A stretch of 64,000 bases of DNA from Methylomonas rhizoryzae (lineage in GTDB: Bacteria; Pseudomonadota; Gammaproteobacteria; Methylococcales; Methylomonadaceae): contig NZ_CP043929.1 in the NCBI RefSeq assembly GCF_008632455.1, forward strand, positions 2,852,001 through 2,916,000, in the 5' to 3' direction. The notes beneath the pieces were generated by a model. That model saw nothing but the letters and a program-made list of their open reading frames with translations. It searched no databases and was not told the DNA's origin. This document shows, piece by piece, positions 34,574 to 43,922 of the stretch (its first letter is position 1; each line of letters opens with the position of its first letter). Position numbers and translations under genes: made by a program.

Positions 34574-35479
34574 CTAATACTCGGGTGCATTCATATGCCG
34601 ATCCGAACTATCGTCCGTTTTACCCATTTCGAACGGGTTACCTACGCTAGTCCGTACCTCGCTTTCGTTTCGCGCGGCCAACATCACTGCGTTGCTTTTG
34701 AACATGGCACCGACAATGACGCCGGGTTTTAACCCCATTCGCCCTGCGCTGGTTTGGGTAATCGTCGCAACCACACTGTCGGCGTAATCCAAACGAATCA
34801 ATACTTCGGCGTCAACCCCATCGTCGCGAATTCGCACGACCTGTCCGACTAAACAATTGCGCGCCGAAACGTGTTGTAGACTCCAATCCGCAATGACGCC
34901 TATTTCCGCGGCATTAACCGATACCACGACGTCTTGATTCAAGCCGATTTGCAACGGCGCGAGTTCCGCTAAAGCTAAGGTCACCACGATGCGGGCGCCG
35001 CTTTTTAAGATCACATCGATTTCTGCGTCTATCTCCCCGGCCCGCATGCTTTTGACCGTACCAAACCATTGGTTAGCCGCAGTCGTCTTAATCGCTAAAG
35101 GTTTTAACAGTCGCAACAACTGCGGGTCTTCGGCTAAGCGTCTATTCAAATGGTCGATAAATTCGGCATGTTCTTGTTCCAGCTGCTTGAAAACGCTAAC
35201 CAAATACTTGCCGGCCGCAGTCAATTTCGAATTACCGCCCCGGAAGCCGCCGCTGGCCGCCGACACCAACACCGTGGGCGCTAAGTTATTGGCCCGTTCC
35301 AACATCAGCCAAGCGCCCTTGTAGCTCAAGCCTACCCGCTTAGCCGCCATGTTCAACGAGCCGACTTCTTCGATAGCCGCCAACAAGCCGATGATGCGCC
35401 TATCCAGCGCCCCCACTAAGCGCAAATCGGCGCTTAACCATGTCGGCAGTCTGTCACTGGATTGCGACTGTTCTCCCAT
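34574..35479 (-). CDS. modE: Molybdate-responsive transcriptional regulator ModE
   Basis: This is a 301-residue regulator. Residues about 20-130 form the winged-helix ModE DNA-binding domain (GLLAAIEEVGSLNMAAKRVGLSYKGAW, then ASGGFRGGNSKLTAAG). The C-terminal half has two TOBE/Mop-type oxyanion-binding units (NQWFGTVKSMRAGEIDAEIDV and SARNCLVGQVVRI). AGGA lies before the ATG. ModE binds molybdate or tungstate and then DNA. It is convergent with the TupA-like gene and probably controls this locus. The layout is normal, although 301 residues is somewhat longer than E. coli ModE (262). Confidence 0.88.
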   Translation of the reverse strand: MGEQSQSSDRLPTWLSADLRLVGALDRRIIGLLAAIEEVGSLNMAAKRVGLSYKGAWLMLERANNLAPTVLVSAASGGFRGGNSKLTAAGKYLVSVFKQLEQEHAEFIDHLNRRLAEDPQLLRLLKPLAIKTTAANQWFGTVKSMRAGEIDAEIDVILKSGARIVVTLALAELAPLQIGLNQDVVVSVNAAEIGVIADWSLQHVSARNCLVGQVVRIRDDGVDAEVLIRLDYADSVVATITQTSAGRMGLKPGVIVGAMFKSNAVMLAARNESEVRTSVGNPFEMGKTDDSSDRHMNAPEY

Positions 35480-36005
35480 ATTGAATTCCTATCTCGTCAA
35501 ATTGACCGCACAGATCAAACTCCCCCTTTAATCGTCCCCCCCCAACGATGGCCGATTGAGACGAATGCCTAGCCCACCTTATTGAAGCGCCATGGTCTTC
35601 AACCTCTCGGCCGACCGCCATATTATCGCTCCGCCGCATAAACAAGTCGCCCCGAACAGCTTCTCATCGGCCATAAAAAAATAACATTATGATTTTTAAA
35701 GAAAAACATCAATTTTAGCGACAAACATGCGCGAACCTCATAGCGAAAGGTCGTCAACGCGCACTGAAACCTTTGAAGGATAAACGGACATAGATCCTAG
35801 GCCGAAACAACCGAAGACAGCGGGCTGCATGCGCGGTTGCTGTGCCGGCAAATCGGCCGCCCTGCCGATTTGCCCGTTCAAATCCTTCGCTACTCGGCGC
35901 GGCAAACGCGGAATCCAAGCCGCGTATCGGTAAGTTTGAAAAATTGGCGAATCAATAGCGGAGCGCGGGACGGCCGCGCAATCGTTCAAAACCCGGCCGA
36001 CCTGT
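35480..36005. other. Intergenic region between modE and phosphoketolase gene
   Basis: About 530 bases without a gene that I can support. 35675-35720 is AT-rich and may hold the modE promoter. I see no tRNA or strong repeat. Confidence 0.4.
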
Positions 36006-38402
36006 TTACCAAGGCCATTGCCATTGATCTTCTTCCGGCAAATCGGTGCCCATTTCATACGCGTAATTGCGGCATTCGATTTGCCGGTCGCGCAATTTTT
36101 CCTTGACGTGGGCGCCGGACACTTGCAAGGCCGGAATGCGATTGATCGCATCGATCGCCAGACTGAAACGGTCGATCTCGTTTTGTATCGCCAGTTCCAA
36201 AGGCGTATTGATACTGCCCTTCTCCTTGTAGCCGCGCACGTGCAGGTTTTTGTGGTTGTTGCGTCTATACGCCAACCGATGGATCAACCACGGGTAGCCG
36301 TGAAAGTTGAATATCACCGGCTTGTTCAAGGTAAACAGGCTGTCGAAATCGCGGTCGGACAAGCCGTGTGGATGTTCGCCGGCCGGCACCAGTTTGTATA
36401 AGTCGACCACGTTGACGAAACGGATTTTCAGATCCGGAAAGTTTTGCCGCAACAACACCGTCGCCGCCAACGCTTCCTTAGTCGGAATGTCGCCGGCGCT
36501 GGCCATGACCAAATCCGGTTCGCTGCCGCCGTCGTTGCTGGCCCAGGCCCAGATGCCTATGCCTTTGGTGCAATGTTTGATCGCCGCGTCCATGTCCAGA
36601 TACTGCAAATGTTTTTGTTTGTCGCAGACGATCACGTTGATGTAATCGACGCTGTTCAAACAATGGTTGGCCACCGACAACAAGCAATTGACGTCCGGCG
36701 GCAGATAGATGCGGCTGACCTCCGGGCTTTTGTTGACCACCACATCCAGAAAGCCCGGGTCCTGATGGGTGAAACCGTTATGATCCTGGCGCCAAACGGT
36801 GGAAGTAATCAATAAATTCAACGAAGCCACCGGCGCCCGCCAGGACGCCGCCCTGGACATTGCCAGCCATTTGGCGTGCTGGTTGAACATGGAATCGATT
36901 ACGTGCACAAAGGCTTCGTAAGTGGAAAAAAAGCCGTGTCGGCCGGTCAGCAAATAGCCTTCCAACCAACCTTCCAGCGTATGCTCGGACAGCATTTCCA
37001 TCACCCGGCCGTCCGCCGCCAGCTCGCCGCCGTCCGCATCTTCCGGCAGGTAATCAGCCAACCAGACCTTTTTACTGACCTGATACACGTCGTCGAGTTT
37101 GTTGGAGGTATTTTCGTCCGGGCCGAACACCCGGAAATTGTGCATGTTCTCCTGCATGATGTCGCGCAAGAACTGGCCCAAGGGCCGGGTGTTTTCCGCC
37201 GATACCTTGCCCGGCGCCGGCACGATTTGCGCATACTCTCTGAAATCCGGCATCCTCAAGGCCTTGCGCAACAAACCGCCGTTGGCGTGCGGATTGGCGC
37301 TCATTCTGCGATTGCCTCGCGGCGCCAACTCTTTCAGTTCGGCATGCAAGCTGCCGCCGACATCGAACAACTCTTCCGGTCTGTAGCTGCGCAGCCACTG
37401 CTCCAACTGCTGCAGATGGGCGGGATTGTCGCGCACCCCGGCCAAAGGCACCTGATGGGCCCGCCAAAATCCTTCCACCTTATGCCCGTCCACTTCGCCG
37501 GGGCCGGTCCAGCCTTTAGGGCTGCGCAGCACAATCATGGGCCAGCGCGGCCGGCTTGCTATCCCGCTCATCCTGGCCTGTTGCTGAATGCGGCGGATTT
37601 CCAATACGCAGGCCTCCAAAACGACGGCCATACGCTGGTGCATCGCGGCCGGCTCGCTGCCTTCCACAAAATACGGCTGGTAGCCGTAACCTAAAAACAA
37701 CTGCTCCAATTCCTGGTGGGAAATGCGCGACAGCAGCGTCGGATTGTTAATTTTGTAACCGTTCAAATGCAGGATGGGCAGCACCGCGCCGTCGCGTAGC
37801 GGATTCAAAAACTTGTTACTGTGCCAGGATGTCGCCAGCGGCCCGGTTTCCGATTCGCCGTCGCCGACCGCCACGGCAACCAGCAAGTCGGGGTTGTCGA
37901 AGGCCGCGCCGTAAGCGTGCGAAATGCTGTACCCCAATTCACCGCCTTCGTGTATCGAACCCGGCAGTTCCGGCGTGCAATGGCTGCCTACGCCACCCGG
38001 AAAGGAAAATTCCTTGAAAAATTCCAGCATGCCTTGTTCGTCTTCCCCCTTGTTCGGATAGACTTCGGCATAAGTCCCTTCCAAATACACCGGCGCCAAA
38101 ACGCCGGGCGCACCGTGACCGGGGCCGGCCAAGAAGATGGCGTTTAAATCGTATTTTTTGATCAGGCGGTTCAAATGCACATACATAAAACTCAAGCCCG
38201 GACTGGATCCCCAGTGCCCCAGCAATCGCTGTTTGATGTGTTCCGGCTGAAGCGGCTCTTTCAACAACGGGTTGTCGCGCAAATAAATCATTCCGGCCGC
38301 CAAATAATTACAGGCGCGCCAAAATGCATCTATGCGCTGCAATTCGCCCACGTCGGGCACGGTTACGGAGTCGGGGGAAATAGGCGTCGCATGTTCTAAC
38401 AT
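36006..38402 (-). CDS. xfp: Phosphoketolase
   Basis: This is a 798-residue thiamine-diphosphate enzyme that cleaves xylulose 5-phosphate (and often fructose 6-phosphate) to acetyl phosphate and a triose or tetrose phosphate. Family segments include GHWGSSPGLSFMYVHLNRLI near the start, GPGHGAPGV, VGDGESETGPLATSWHSNKF (the ThDP/Mg site), HLNGYKINNPT, and the C-terminal RGYKEKGSINTPLELAI. The length is normal. In methanotrophs this enzyme gives acetyl-CoA directly from RuMP-pathway sugars. It is a single gene with no acetate kinase adjacent. Confidence 0.93.
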   Translation of the reverse strand: MLEHATPISPDSVTVPDVGELQRIDAFWRACNYLAAGMIYLRDNPLLKEPLQPEHIKQRLLGHWGSSPGLSFMYVHLNRLIKKYDLNAIFLAGPGHGAPGVLAPVYLEGTYAEVYPNKGEDEQGMLEFFKEFSFPGGVGSHCTPELPGSIHEGGELGYSISHAYGAAFDNPDLLVAVAVGDGESETGPLATSWHSNKFLNPLRDGAVLPILHLNGYKINNPTLLSRISHQELEQLFLGYGYQPYFVEGSEPAAMHQRMAVVLEACVLEIRRIQQQARMSGIASRPRWPMIVLRSPKGWTGPGEVDGHKVEGFWRAHQVPLAGVRDNPAHLQQLEQWLRSYRPEELFDVGGSLHAELKELAPRGNRRMSANPHANGGLLRKALRMPDFREYAQIVPAPGKVSAENTRPLGQFLRDIMQENMHNFRVFGPDENTSNKLDDVYQVSKKVWLADYLPEDADGGELAADGRVMEMLSEHTLEGWLEGYLLTGRHGFFSTYEAFVHVIDSMFNQHAKWLAMSRAASWRAPVASLNLLITSTVWRQDHNGFTHQDPGFLDVVVNKSPEVSRIYLPPDVNCLLSVANHCLNSVDYINVIVCDKQKHLQYLDMDAAIKHCTKGIGIWAWASNDGGSEPDLVMASAGDIPTKEALAATVLLRQNFPDLKIRFVNVVDLYKLVPAGEHPHGLSDRDFDSLFTLNKPVIFNFHGYPWLIHRLAYRRNNHKNLHVRGYKEKGSINTPLELAIQNEIDRFSLAIDAINRIPALQVSGAHVKEKLRDRQIECRNYAYEMGTDLPEEDQWQWPW

Positions 38403-38639
38403 TCGGGGTCTCCTTTCTGCAATACGTCCTCATCCCGCCAGGCGCGGTAGTCGCAAAAGATAGGTCGGGCTGAACGCAACAACGCCCAACCTGCATCATT
38501 GCTTTTACGACATTCCCCTAGGCCGGAAGAGTCGCCGGTCGAATAGTAACGATAACCCGATAATAGTAGCCGTTAACCGCTAACAATGTATGACAGTGGC
38601 ATGTCGGCGCTCAAACGGGCGCGCGTCGACCCGGCTCGG

Positions 38640-40739
38640 CTAAACCACCATTTCCGCCTGCAGTAATTTAATTTGATCGCGAATGCGCGCCGCGTCCTCG
38701 AATTCCAGATTTTTGGCGTGCTGATACATCTGTTCTTCCAATTGTTTCAGCAATTTCGCTGCCTGCTTGGGCTTCATCGCCTTGTATTGGGCCGCGGGTT
38801 CGGCCACTTTAGCCCGCGTACCGGCAATAGAGCTCCCACCGGCACCGGGGATAGACAATTCCAAGATGTCCTTGACCGATTTGAATATCGTTTTCGGTTG
38901 AATGTTGTGCTCCAAATTAAAGCGAATTTGCTTGTCGCGCCGCCGTTCGGTTTCCTCTATGGCTTGCTGCATGGAATGAGTGATCTTATCGCCGTACAAA
39001 ATCACCGTGCCGTTGACGTTGCGAGCGGCCCGGCCTATGGTTTGAATCAACGAGGTCAAAGAACGCAGAAAGCCTTCCTTGTCCGCATCCAATATCGCTA
39101 CCAGCGATACTTCCGGTATGTCCAACCCTTCGCGCAACAGATTGATCCCGACTAACACGTCGAATACGCCCAGGCGCAAATCGCGGATGATCTCCACCCG
39201 TTCCACGGTCTCGATATCCGAATGCAGATAGCGCACTTTAACGCCGTGTTCCATCAAGTAATCGGTCAAATCCTCGGACATGCGTTTGGTCAAGGTGGTC
39301 ACCAACACCCGCTCTTGAACGGCGACCCGCTTGGTGATTTCCGACAATAAATCTTCCACCTGCGTGCTTGCCGGACGCACTTGCACCTGCGGGTCCACCA
39401 AGCCGGTCGGCCGCACCACCTGCTCGATCACTGCGCCGGCATGCTGCTTTTCGTAAGCCCCCGGCGTCGCCGACACGTAAATGCGCTGACCGCAAATCAG
39501 TTCGAACTCCTCGAAGCGCAACGGCCGGTTATCCAAGGCCGACGGCAGGCGAAAGCCGTATTCCACCAAGGTTTCCTTGCGCGAGCGGTCGCCCTTGTAC
39601 ATCGCGCCGATTTGCGGCACGGTCACGTGGCTTTCGTCGATGATCACCAACGCATCCTTGGGCAAATAATCGAACATGGTCGGCGGCGATTCGCCCGGAC
39701 CGCGGCTGGACAAATGCCGCGAGTAATTTTCGATGCCGGAGCAATAGCCGACCTCCAAAATCATTTCGATGTCGAACAGCGTGCGCTGCTCCAGCCGCTG
39801 GGCTTCGACCAATTTATTGTTATCGCGCAAATACTCCAAGCGTTCGGCCAGTTCCAGCTTGATTTTTTCCACCGCTTCCAGCAATTGATCGCGCGGCGTC
39901 ACATAATGGCTTTTCGGATAAATCGTATAGCGGGCCATGCGCTGCGTGACTTCGCCGGTCAAAGGGTCGAACATGGACAGCCGCTCCACTTCGTCGTCGA
40001 ACAACTCTATCCGCACCGCCTGTTCTTCCGATTCTGCAGGAAACACGTCGATCACCTCGCCGCGCACCCGGTAGGTGCCGCGCCGCAATTCGGTGTCGTT
40101 GCGGGTATATTGCATCTCGGTCAAACGGCGCAGGATGTCGCGCTGCTTGATCAAATCGCCGCGCACCAAATGCAGCACCATCCGAAAATAAGACTCCGGC
40201 TCGCCCAAGCCGTAAATCGCCGACACGGTCGCTACTACCACTGTATCGCGCCGCTCCAGCAAGGCTTTGGTAGCCGACAAACGCATTTGCTCGATGTGTT
40301 CGTTTAGCGAAGCGTCTTTGTCGATAAAGGTATCGGAGGACGGAATGTAAGCCTCCGGCTGGTAATAGTCGTAATACGAGACGAAATACTCGACGCTGTT
40401 CTCCGGAAAAAACTCCTTCATCTCTCCGTACAGCTGCGCCGCCAGCGTTTTGTTGGGCGCCAGTATCATGGCCGGCCGCTGGGTGCGTTCAATCACGTTG
40501 GCGATAGTGAAGGTTTTGCCCGAACCGGTGACTCCGAGCAAGGTTTGATGCACCTCGCCGTCGTGGATACCTTCCACCAGCCGGGCGATAGCGGTCGGCT
40601 GATCGCCGGCCGGTTGATAGCGCGATTCGATTTTGAACTCTTTATGCGCGGGTTGGCGCGGGGCCGGTTGCGGCTTTTTCTCCGGAATAACCCCGGTAAT
40701 CGCCGTCTGACTGATTTCCATGCGTCGCCTGACTGCCAT
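38640..40739 (-). CDS. uvrB: Excinuclease ABC subunit B
   Basis: This is the damage-verifying helicase-like subunit of nucleotide excision repair. GVTGSGKTFT is the Walker A motif. YVSYYDYYQPEAYIP is the beta-hairpin that probes DNA, DESHVT is motif II, and QTIGRAARN is motif VI. The C-terminal KQLEEQMYQHAKNLEFEDAARIRDQI is the UVR domain that contacts UvrC. I chose ATG 40739 (699 residues); 40721 and 40799 are also in frame. The N terminus has about 25 more residues than usual before the conserved core. It is a single gene. Confidence 0.93.
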   Translation of the reverse strand: MAVRRRMEISQTAITGVIPEKKPQPAPRQPAHKEFKIESRYQPAGDQPTAIARLVEGIHDGEVHQTLLGVTGSGKTFTIANVIERTQRPAMILAPNKTLAAQLYGEMKEFFPENSVEYFVSYYDYYQPEAYIPSSDTFIDKDASLNEHIEQMRLSATKALLERRDTVVVATVSAIYGLGEPESYFRMVLHLVRGDLIKQRDILRRLTEMQYTRNDTELRRGTYRVRGEVIDVFPAESEEQAVRIELFDDEVERLSMFDPLTGEVTQRMARYTIYPKSHYVTPRDQLLEAVEKIKLELAERLEYLRDNNKLVEAQRLEQRTLFDIEMILEVGYCSGIENYSRHLSSRGPGESPPTMFDYLPKDALVIIDESHVTVPQIGAMYKGDRSRKETLVEYGFRLPSALDNRPLRFEEFELICGQRIYVSATPGAYEKQHAGAVIEQVVRPTGLVDPQVQVRPASTQVEDLLSEITKRVAVQERVLVTTLTKRMSEDLTDYLMEHGVKVRYLHSDIETVERVEIIRDLRLGVFDVLVGINLLREGLDIPEVSLVAILDADKEGFLRSLTSLIQTIGRAARNVNGTVILYGDKITHSMQQAIEETERRRDKQIRFNLEHNIQPKTIFKSVKDILELSIPGAGGSSIAGTRAKVAEPAAQYKAMKPKQAAKLLKQLEEQMYQHAKNLEFEDAARIRDQIKLLQAEMVV

Positions 40740-40877
40740 CGTCGTTCTCGATAAGGTTGCAAGAATTGAAAACTTACTGAGTGTTAGGGTTTTCTGCAAG
40801 CCGCAATCGCCACCAGCTTCAGTACAAACGCAATTCCACGCCGGACTGATGCCAAGTATTGATGTATCCGCCTAACC

Positions 40878-40938
40878 GGTTTTCAAGATAATATTTCGGC
40901 TGATTCAAGATAATATGTCAGCGACGTAACCGTAACTT
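40878..40938 (+). repeat. Left copy of a 61-bp direct repeat flanking the Fic gene
   Basis: It begins GGTTTTCAAGA and contains CGGCTGATTCAAGAT, AGCGA and CGTAACTT in the same register as 42385-42445. The blocks between these conserved segments differ, but the lengths are identical, so this is one repeated unit and not chance similarity. Confidence 0.65.
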
Positions 40939-41007
40939 TTTGATATTGTTTGTCAATACAAACGATATTAAAGATATAAGAAACGTCACTTCAAGAAAAC
41001 CGATACC

Positions 41008-42171
41008 ATGCCCGCATTTAACCACTACGATTTGGCTCTGCTCAATCCGGCGTTCGATTCGCCGTTGGTGGACGTGTTGACGGAGCTCGAATACCTGCGG
41101 CGTTTGCAATTGAGCGGCACCACGCCACCACAGGTGTTTTTTCAACTGAAACGAATTTTCCACATGCTGGAAAGTTTGGGCTCGGCACGGATCGAGGGCA
41201 ATCACACAACCCTGGCCGATTACGTGGAGAGCAAGCTGGGCGGCGGCCCGCAACCGCCGAGCGACCAGTTGCGCGAAATGGTCAACCTCGAAACCGCGAT
41301 GGACTTCATCGAAGAACACTTTGATCCCGGCAAGGAACTGACCGAATACTTGATCCGCGAACTGCACGCGATGACGGTCGATAGCCTGGAACGCGAAGGC
41401 GACGCCACGCCCGGCGCATATCGGCAACGGCCGGTACAAATCGCACAGGCGGAACATTTACCGCCCGAAGCACTGTTGGTGCCCGGTTACATGGCGGAGC
41501 TAGTGACTTTTATCAACGCGGGCGATCCCAAAAAATACGACTTGATTAAAGTCGCCTTAGCTCATCATCGCTTTGGCTGGATACACCCGTTCGGTAACGG
41601 CAACGGCCGCGTCGTCCGATTGTTAACCTATGCGCTGCTGATCAAATACGGATTTAACGTCAATACCGGCGGCCGGGTACTAAACCCGACCGCCGTATTT
41701 TGCAACGACCGCGACCGCTATTACGCCATGCTCGCACAAGCCGATAAAGGCACAGTCGAGGGTTTGGAAAGCTGGTGCGTCTACGTACTGCAAGGCATTT
41801 TGGACGAATTGCGCAAACTGGACCAATTGGCCGACTTCGGCTATTTGGGCGCCAAAATCCTGGCCCCGGCATTAGCCTACGCCCGCGAGCGGGAATTGAT
41901 CACGGCGCAGGAAGAAAAGATTCTGCATATCGCGGCAAAAGCCGGAACAGCCAAAGCCGCGGATTTCGAAAGTGCCATGCCCAACATGACCGGCATGCAA
42001 CGCACCTATCAAATCAAAAAGCTGGTCGAACGCCAAATGCTGCAACCCCTCAAACCCGGCGCAAGACAATACACGATAGGCTTCAGCAGCAGTTTTTTGA
42101 TACGCGGCGTGATATTGGCGTTGTCGAACGAAGGGTTTGTTCCGGCTTCTTTGCACAGTGCGCCGGGTTAG
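41008..42171 (+). CDS. Fic-domain AMP-transferase with N-terminal inhibitory helix and C-terminal winged helix
   Basis: This is a 387-residue protein. The catalytic Fic motif HPFGNGNGRVVR lies near residue 195. An N-terminal inhibitory helix with S59 and E63 (SARIEG, the [S/T]xxxE[G/N] motif) should hold the enzyme off, as in class II Fic proteins. The last 90 residues look like a winged-helix DNA-binding domain (MTGMQRTYQIKKLVERQ). Fic enzymes transfer AMP from ATP to proteins. Solitary Fic-wHTH proteins are common in bacterial accessory DNA and their targets are mostly unknown. The gene sits between two 61-bp direct repeats, which suggests acquisition as a unit. Confidence 0.85.
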   Translation: MPAFNHYDLALLNPAFDSPLVDVLTELEYLRRLQLSGTTPPQVFFQLKRIFHMLESLGSARIEGNHTTLADYVESKLGGGPQPPSDQLREMVNLETAMDFIEEHFDPGKELTEYLIRELHAMTVDSLEREGDATPGAYRQRPVQIAQAEHLPPEALLVPGYMAELVTFINAGDPKKYDLIKVALAHHRFGWIHPFGNGNGRVVRLLTYALLIKYGFNVNTGGRVLNPTAVFCNDRDRYYAMLAQADKGTVEGLESWCVYVLQGILDELRKLDQLADFGYLGAKILAPALAYARERELITAQEEKILHIAAKAGTAKAADFESAMPNMTGMQRTYQIKKLVERQMLQPLKPGARQYTIGFSSSFLIRGVILALSNEGFVPASLHSAPG

Positions 42172-42183
42172 TTAGAGAAACCG

Positions 42184-42294
42184 GATGTATTACCCTGGGG
42201 CGGTTACCGCGAAGGCCGCTACGCCTCCACCAAGGTCAGAAGCTTCATCGATTTGATTGCCGAGCGCTTGAAACGGGAAGCGAGGTGGTTGTGA
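42184..42294 (+). pseudogene. C-terminal remnant of a LysR-family regulator
   Basis: A 36-codon stretch ending in TGA encodes GRYASTKVRSFIDLIAERL, which is the usual end of LysR-type effector domains. There is no helix-turn-helix or remaining effector domain upstream, where the Fic gene ends. It is a fragment left by an insertion or deletion. Confidence 0.5.
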
Positions 42295-42384
42295 GGCGGA
42301 TAAGCGCGGCTTTAGGTGCCACTGTCTGTAACAGCGCTCGTCATGGCATCCCTGGCAAAGGTTTGGCGTGATATGTTCAACGGC

Positions 42385-42445
42385 GGTTTTCAAGACAACC
42401 GTCCGGCTGATTCAAGATGATTTTTTAGCGATGCTTTCGTAACTT
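42385..42445 (+). repeat. Right copy of the 61-bp direct repeat flanking the Fic gene
   Basis: This is the partner of 40878-40938, with the same register of conserved blocks (GGTTTTCAAGA, CGGCTGATTCAAGAT, AGCGA, CGTAACTT). It ends exactly where the truncated PIN gene begins. Confidence 0.65.
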
Positions 42446-42767
42446 GCACGGACAAGAATACGATGTCATTTTCAGTCAAATCAGTTTGTTCGAGATTGCG
42501 ATTAAACAAAAAATCGGCAAACTGCCCGACTTTACCGCTGAGTTAGAGGCGATTTATCGTCAATCGCTACGTGCCGGTTTTCGGTTCTTGCCCATCCAAA
42601 ACGCCCGTCTGTTTGGCTATCACAAAATTCCGCTATTCGAACAACATCGTGATCCGTTTGATCGGTTGCTGTTGGCAAGTGCTTACCAGAAAAATTTGAT
42701 TCTGTTGTCCGCGGACAATCATTTCGCCCTTTACAAACAGTGGGTTCAGGTGTTTTGGCCGCAGTGA
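42444..42767 (+). pseudogene. PIN-domain (VapC-like) toxin lacking its N terminus
   Basis: The 107 residues match the C-terminal four fifths of short PIN toxins: FSQISLFEIAIKQKIGKL, a LPIQ strand, and HRDPFDRLLLASAYQKNLILLSADNHF with the catalytic Asp residues. The expected N-terminal strand with the first catalytic Asp (LLDTH type) is missing. The frame begins at a TTG inside the 61-bp repeat. No antitoxin gene precedes it. I read it as a toxin truncated by recombination at the repeat and probably inactive. Confidence 0.6.
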
Positions 42768-42817
42768 TAGACTATCTGCGTTCTTGGGTTATTCTGTATT
42801 TGCCTGCGCACTCAATA

Positions 42818-42866
42818 GGATGCCGCCGTTAGGCGCATCGTTCGCGACCGTCACGCCTCGCCGCCG
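42818..42866. repeat. Degenerate REP-family copy
   Basis: ATAGGATG at the left and a GGCGCATCGTTCGCGACC core match the REP element of this island, but the right half has diverged. Confidence 0.4.
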
Positions 42867-42900
42867 GCTCGCACAACCTATGTGGGGTGCTGGCTTTATT

Positions 42901-42943
42901 GGGTTGAATAAGTTGCTCGAATGCTCAACCTGACTCCGGTCTT
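42901..42943 (+). repeat. Left copy of a 43-bp repeat flanking fitAB
   Basis: It reads GGGTTGAATAAGTTGCTCGA and continues to CCGGTCTT. A near-identical copy lies at 43923-43964. The two bracket the FitAB module. Confidence 0.6.
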
Positions 42944-43070
42944 CCCTGTCGTCGCCGTTGTAGACGGTCTGGGTGACGCGGTTGCCGGCGTCGCAGGCTT
43001 GCCTGGTGAATTTGCCCCGGACATTGGCAATGACAGTTTGCTGCACGTAATTGTTGGCGTTGTTGGTGTG
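42944..43070 (-). pseudogene. Possible YD/RHS-repeat protein fragment
   Basis: On the minus strand one frame encodes NYVQQTVIANVRGKFTRQ and DAGNRVTQTVYNGDD, which resembles the GN-R-T-Y pattern of YD repeats. It has no start or domain context. The evidence is weak; it may be chance. Confidence 0.3.
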
Positions 43071-43082
43071 CCTTCAATTCCT

Positions 43083-43109
43083 TATAATGAATGCACAACA
43101 TGCATTATA
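43083..43109. promoter_or_regulatory. Palindromic operator of fitAB
   Basis: TATAATG (43083-43089) and CATTATA (43103-43109) are inverted repeats, with an inner AATGCA/TGCATT pair. The site lies 14 bases before the fitA start and overlaps a probable -10 box. FitA-type antitoxins repress their own promoter through such palindromes. Confidence 0.6.
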
Positions 43110-43122
43110 GCGAGGTGATTTC

Positions 43123-43374
43123 ATGGCAATGCTGACAGTACGTAATCTGCCCGACGACGTGCACCGAGCATTACGGGTACGCGCCGCTCAACATGGGCGC
43201 AGCACGGAAGCCGAGGTTCGCGAGATATTGACGATGAGCGTCAAGCCTGAAGAACGTATTCGTATGGGAGAAGCGCTGATGGCATTGGGTCGTCAGATCG
43301 GTTTAACCGACGAGGATGTCGAGGTATTCGAACAGATAGAAGACAAGGCACCAGCCGACCCTGTTGAGGTTTGA
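43123..43374 (+). CDS. fitA: FitA/VapB-like antitoxin
   Basis: This is an 83-residue protein with a ribbon-helix-helix N terminus (LTVRNLPDDVHRALRVRAAQHGRSTEAEVREIL), the form found in FitA-type antitoxins. The acidic C terminus (DEDVEVFEQIEDK) should bind the toxin. GAGGTGA lies before the ATG, with a palindrome upstream for autorepression. The stop codon directly abuts the start of the toxin gene. Confidence for a type II antitoxin is high. Confidence 0.85.
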   Translation: MAMLTVRNLPDDVHRALRVRAAQHGRSTEAEVREILTMSVKPEERIRMGEALMALGRQIGLTDEDVEVFEQIEDKAPADPVEV

Positions 43375-43791
43375 TTGATCGTCCTCGATACCAACGTCAT
43401 TTCGGAAGCGATGAGGCCCGAACCACACCCGGCGGTGCTGGCTTGGCTGAATGAACAAGTTGCGGAAACACTGTACCTACCCGCCATCACACTGGCCGAA
43501 CTACTGTTTGGCATCGCCGCGCTGCCTACGGGTAAACGCAAAGACATGCTGACAAAAATCTTGGAGGGTTTATTGCAACTATTCGGGGATCGGGTGCTGC
43601 CTTTCGATACCGACGCCGCAAGGCAATATGCCGAGCTTGCCATCACAGCCAGGACCGGCGGACAAGGATTTCCAACGCCTGACGGCTATATCGCTGCAAT
43701 TGCAGCTTCACGCGGTTTCGTGGTGGCATCACGCGACACCGCGCCCTATAAAGCAGCTGGCGTGTCGGTTATCAACCCATGGGAAACATAG
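43375..43791 (+). CDS. fitB: FitB/VapC-like PIN-domain toxin
   Basis: This is a 138-residue PIN-domain ribonuclease toxin. Catalytic acidic residues appear intact: Asp5 in LDTNVISE, Glu42 in LAELLFGI, and Asp in PTPDGYIAAIA, then SRDTAPY. The start is a TTG immediately after the antitoxin stop, so translation is coupled. Length and motifs fit FitB. The toxin would cleave RNA, tRNA in several relatives, when free of FitA. Confidence 0.85.
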   Translation: MIVLDTNVISEAMRPEPHPAVLAWLNEQVAETLYLPAITLAELLFGIAALPTGKRKDMLTKILEGLLQLFGDRVLPFDTDAARQYAELAITARTGGQGFPTPDGYIAAIAASRGFVVASRDTAPYKAAGVSVINPWET

Positions 43792-43922
43792 AGCTAACAT
43801 GCGATACCGGCCGAGGCTTATTAGTGGATCAGGATTTGCCTCCGGCTCTGGTGCTGGTCAGGCGGTGTTCTAATCACATGCGTCCGAATACGCTCGCTAT
43901 TTGGATCTACGCGGGCTTAATG

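Noticed and set aside
42921..43118. Small rightward open frame before fitA
   Set aside because: It runs through the fitAB operator and has low-complexity Val/Gly composition; more likely antisense to an RHS-like fragment or non-coding.
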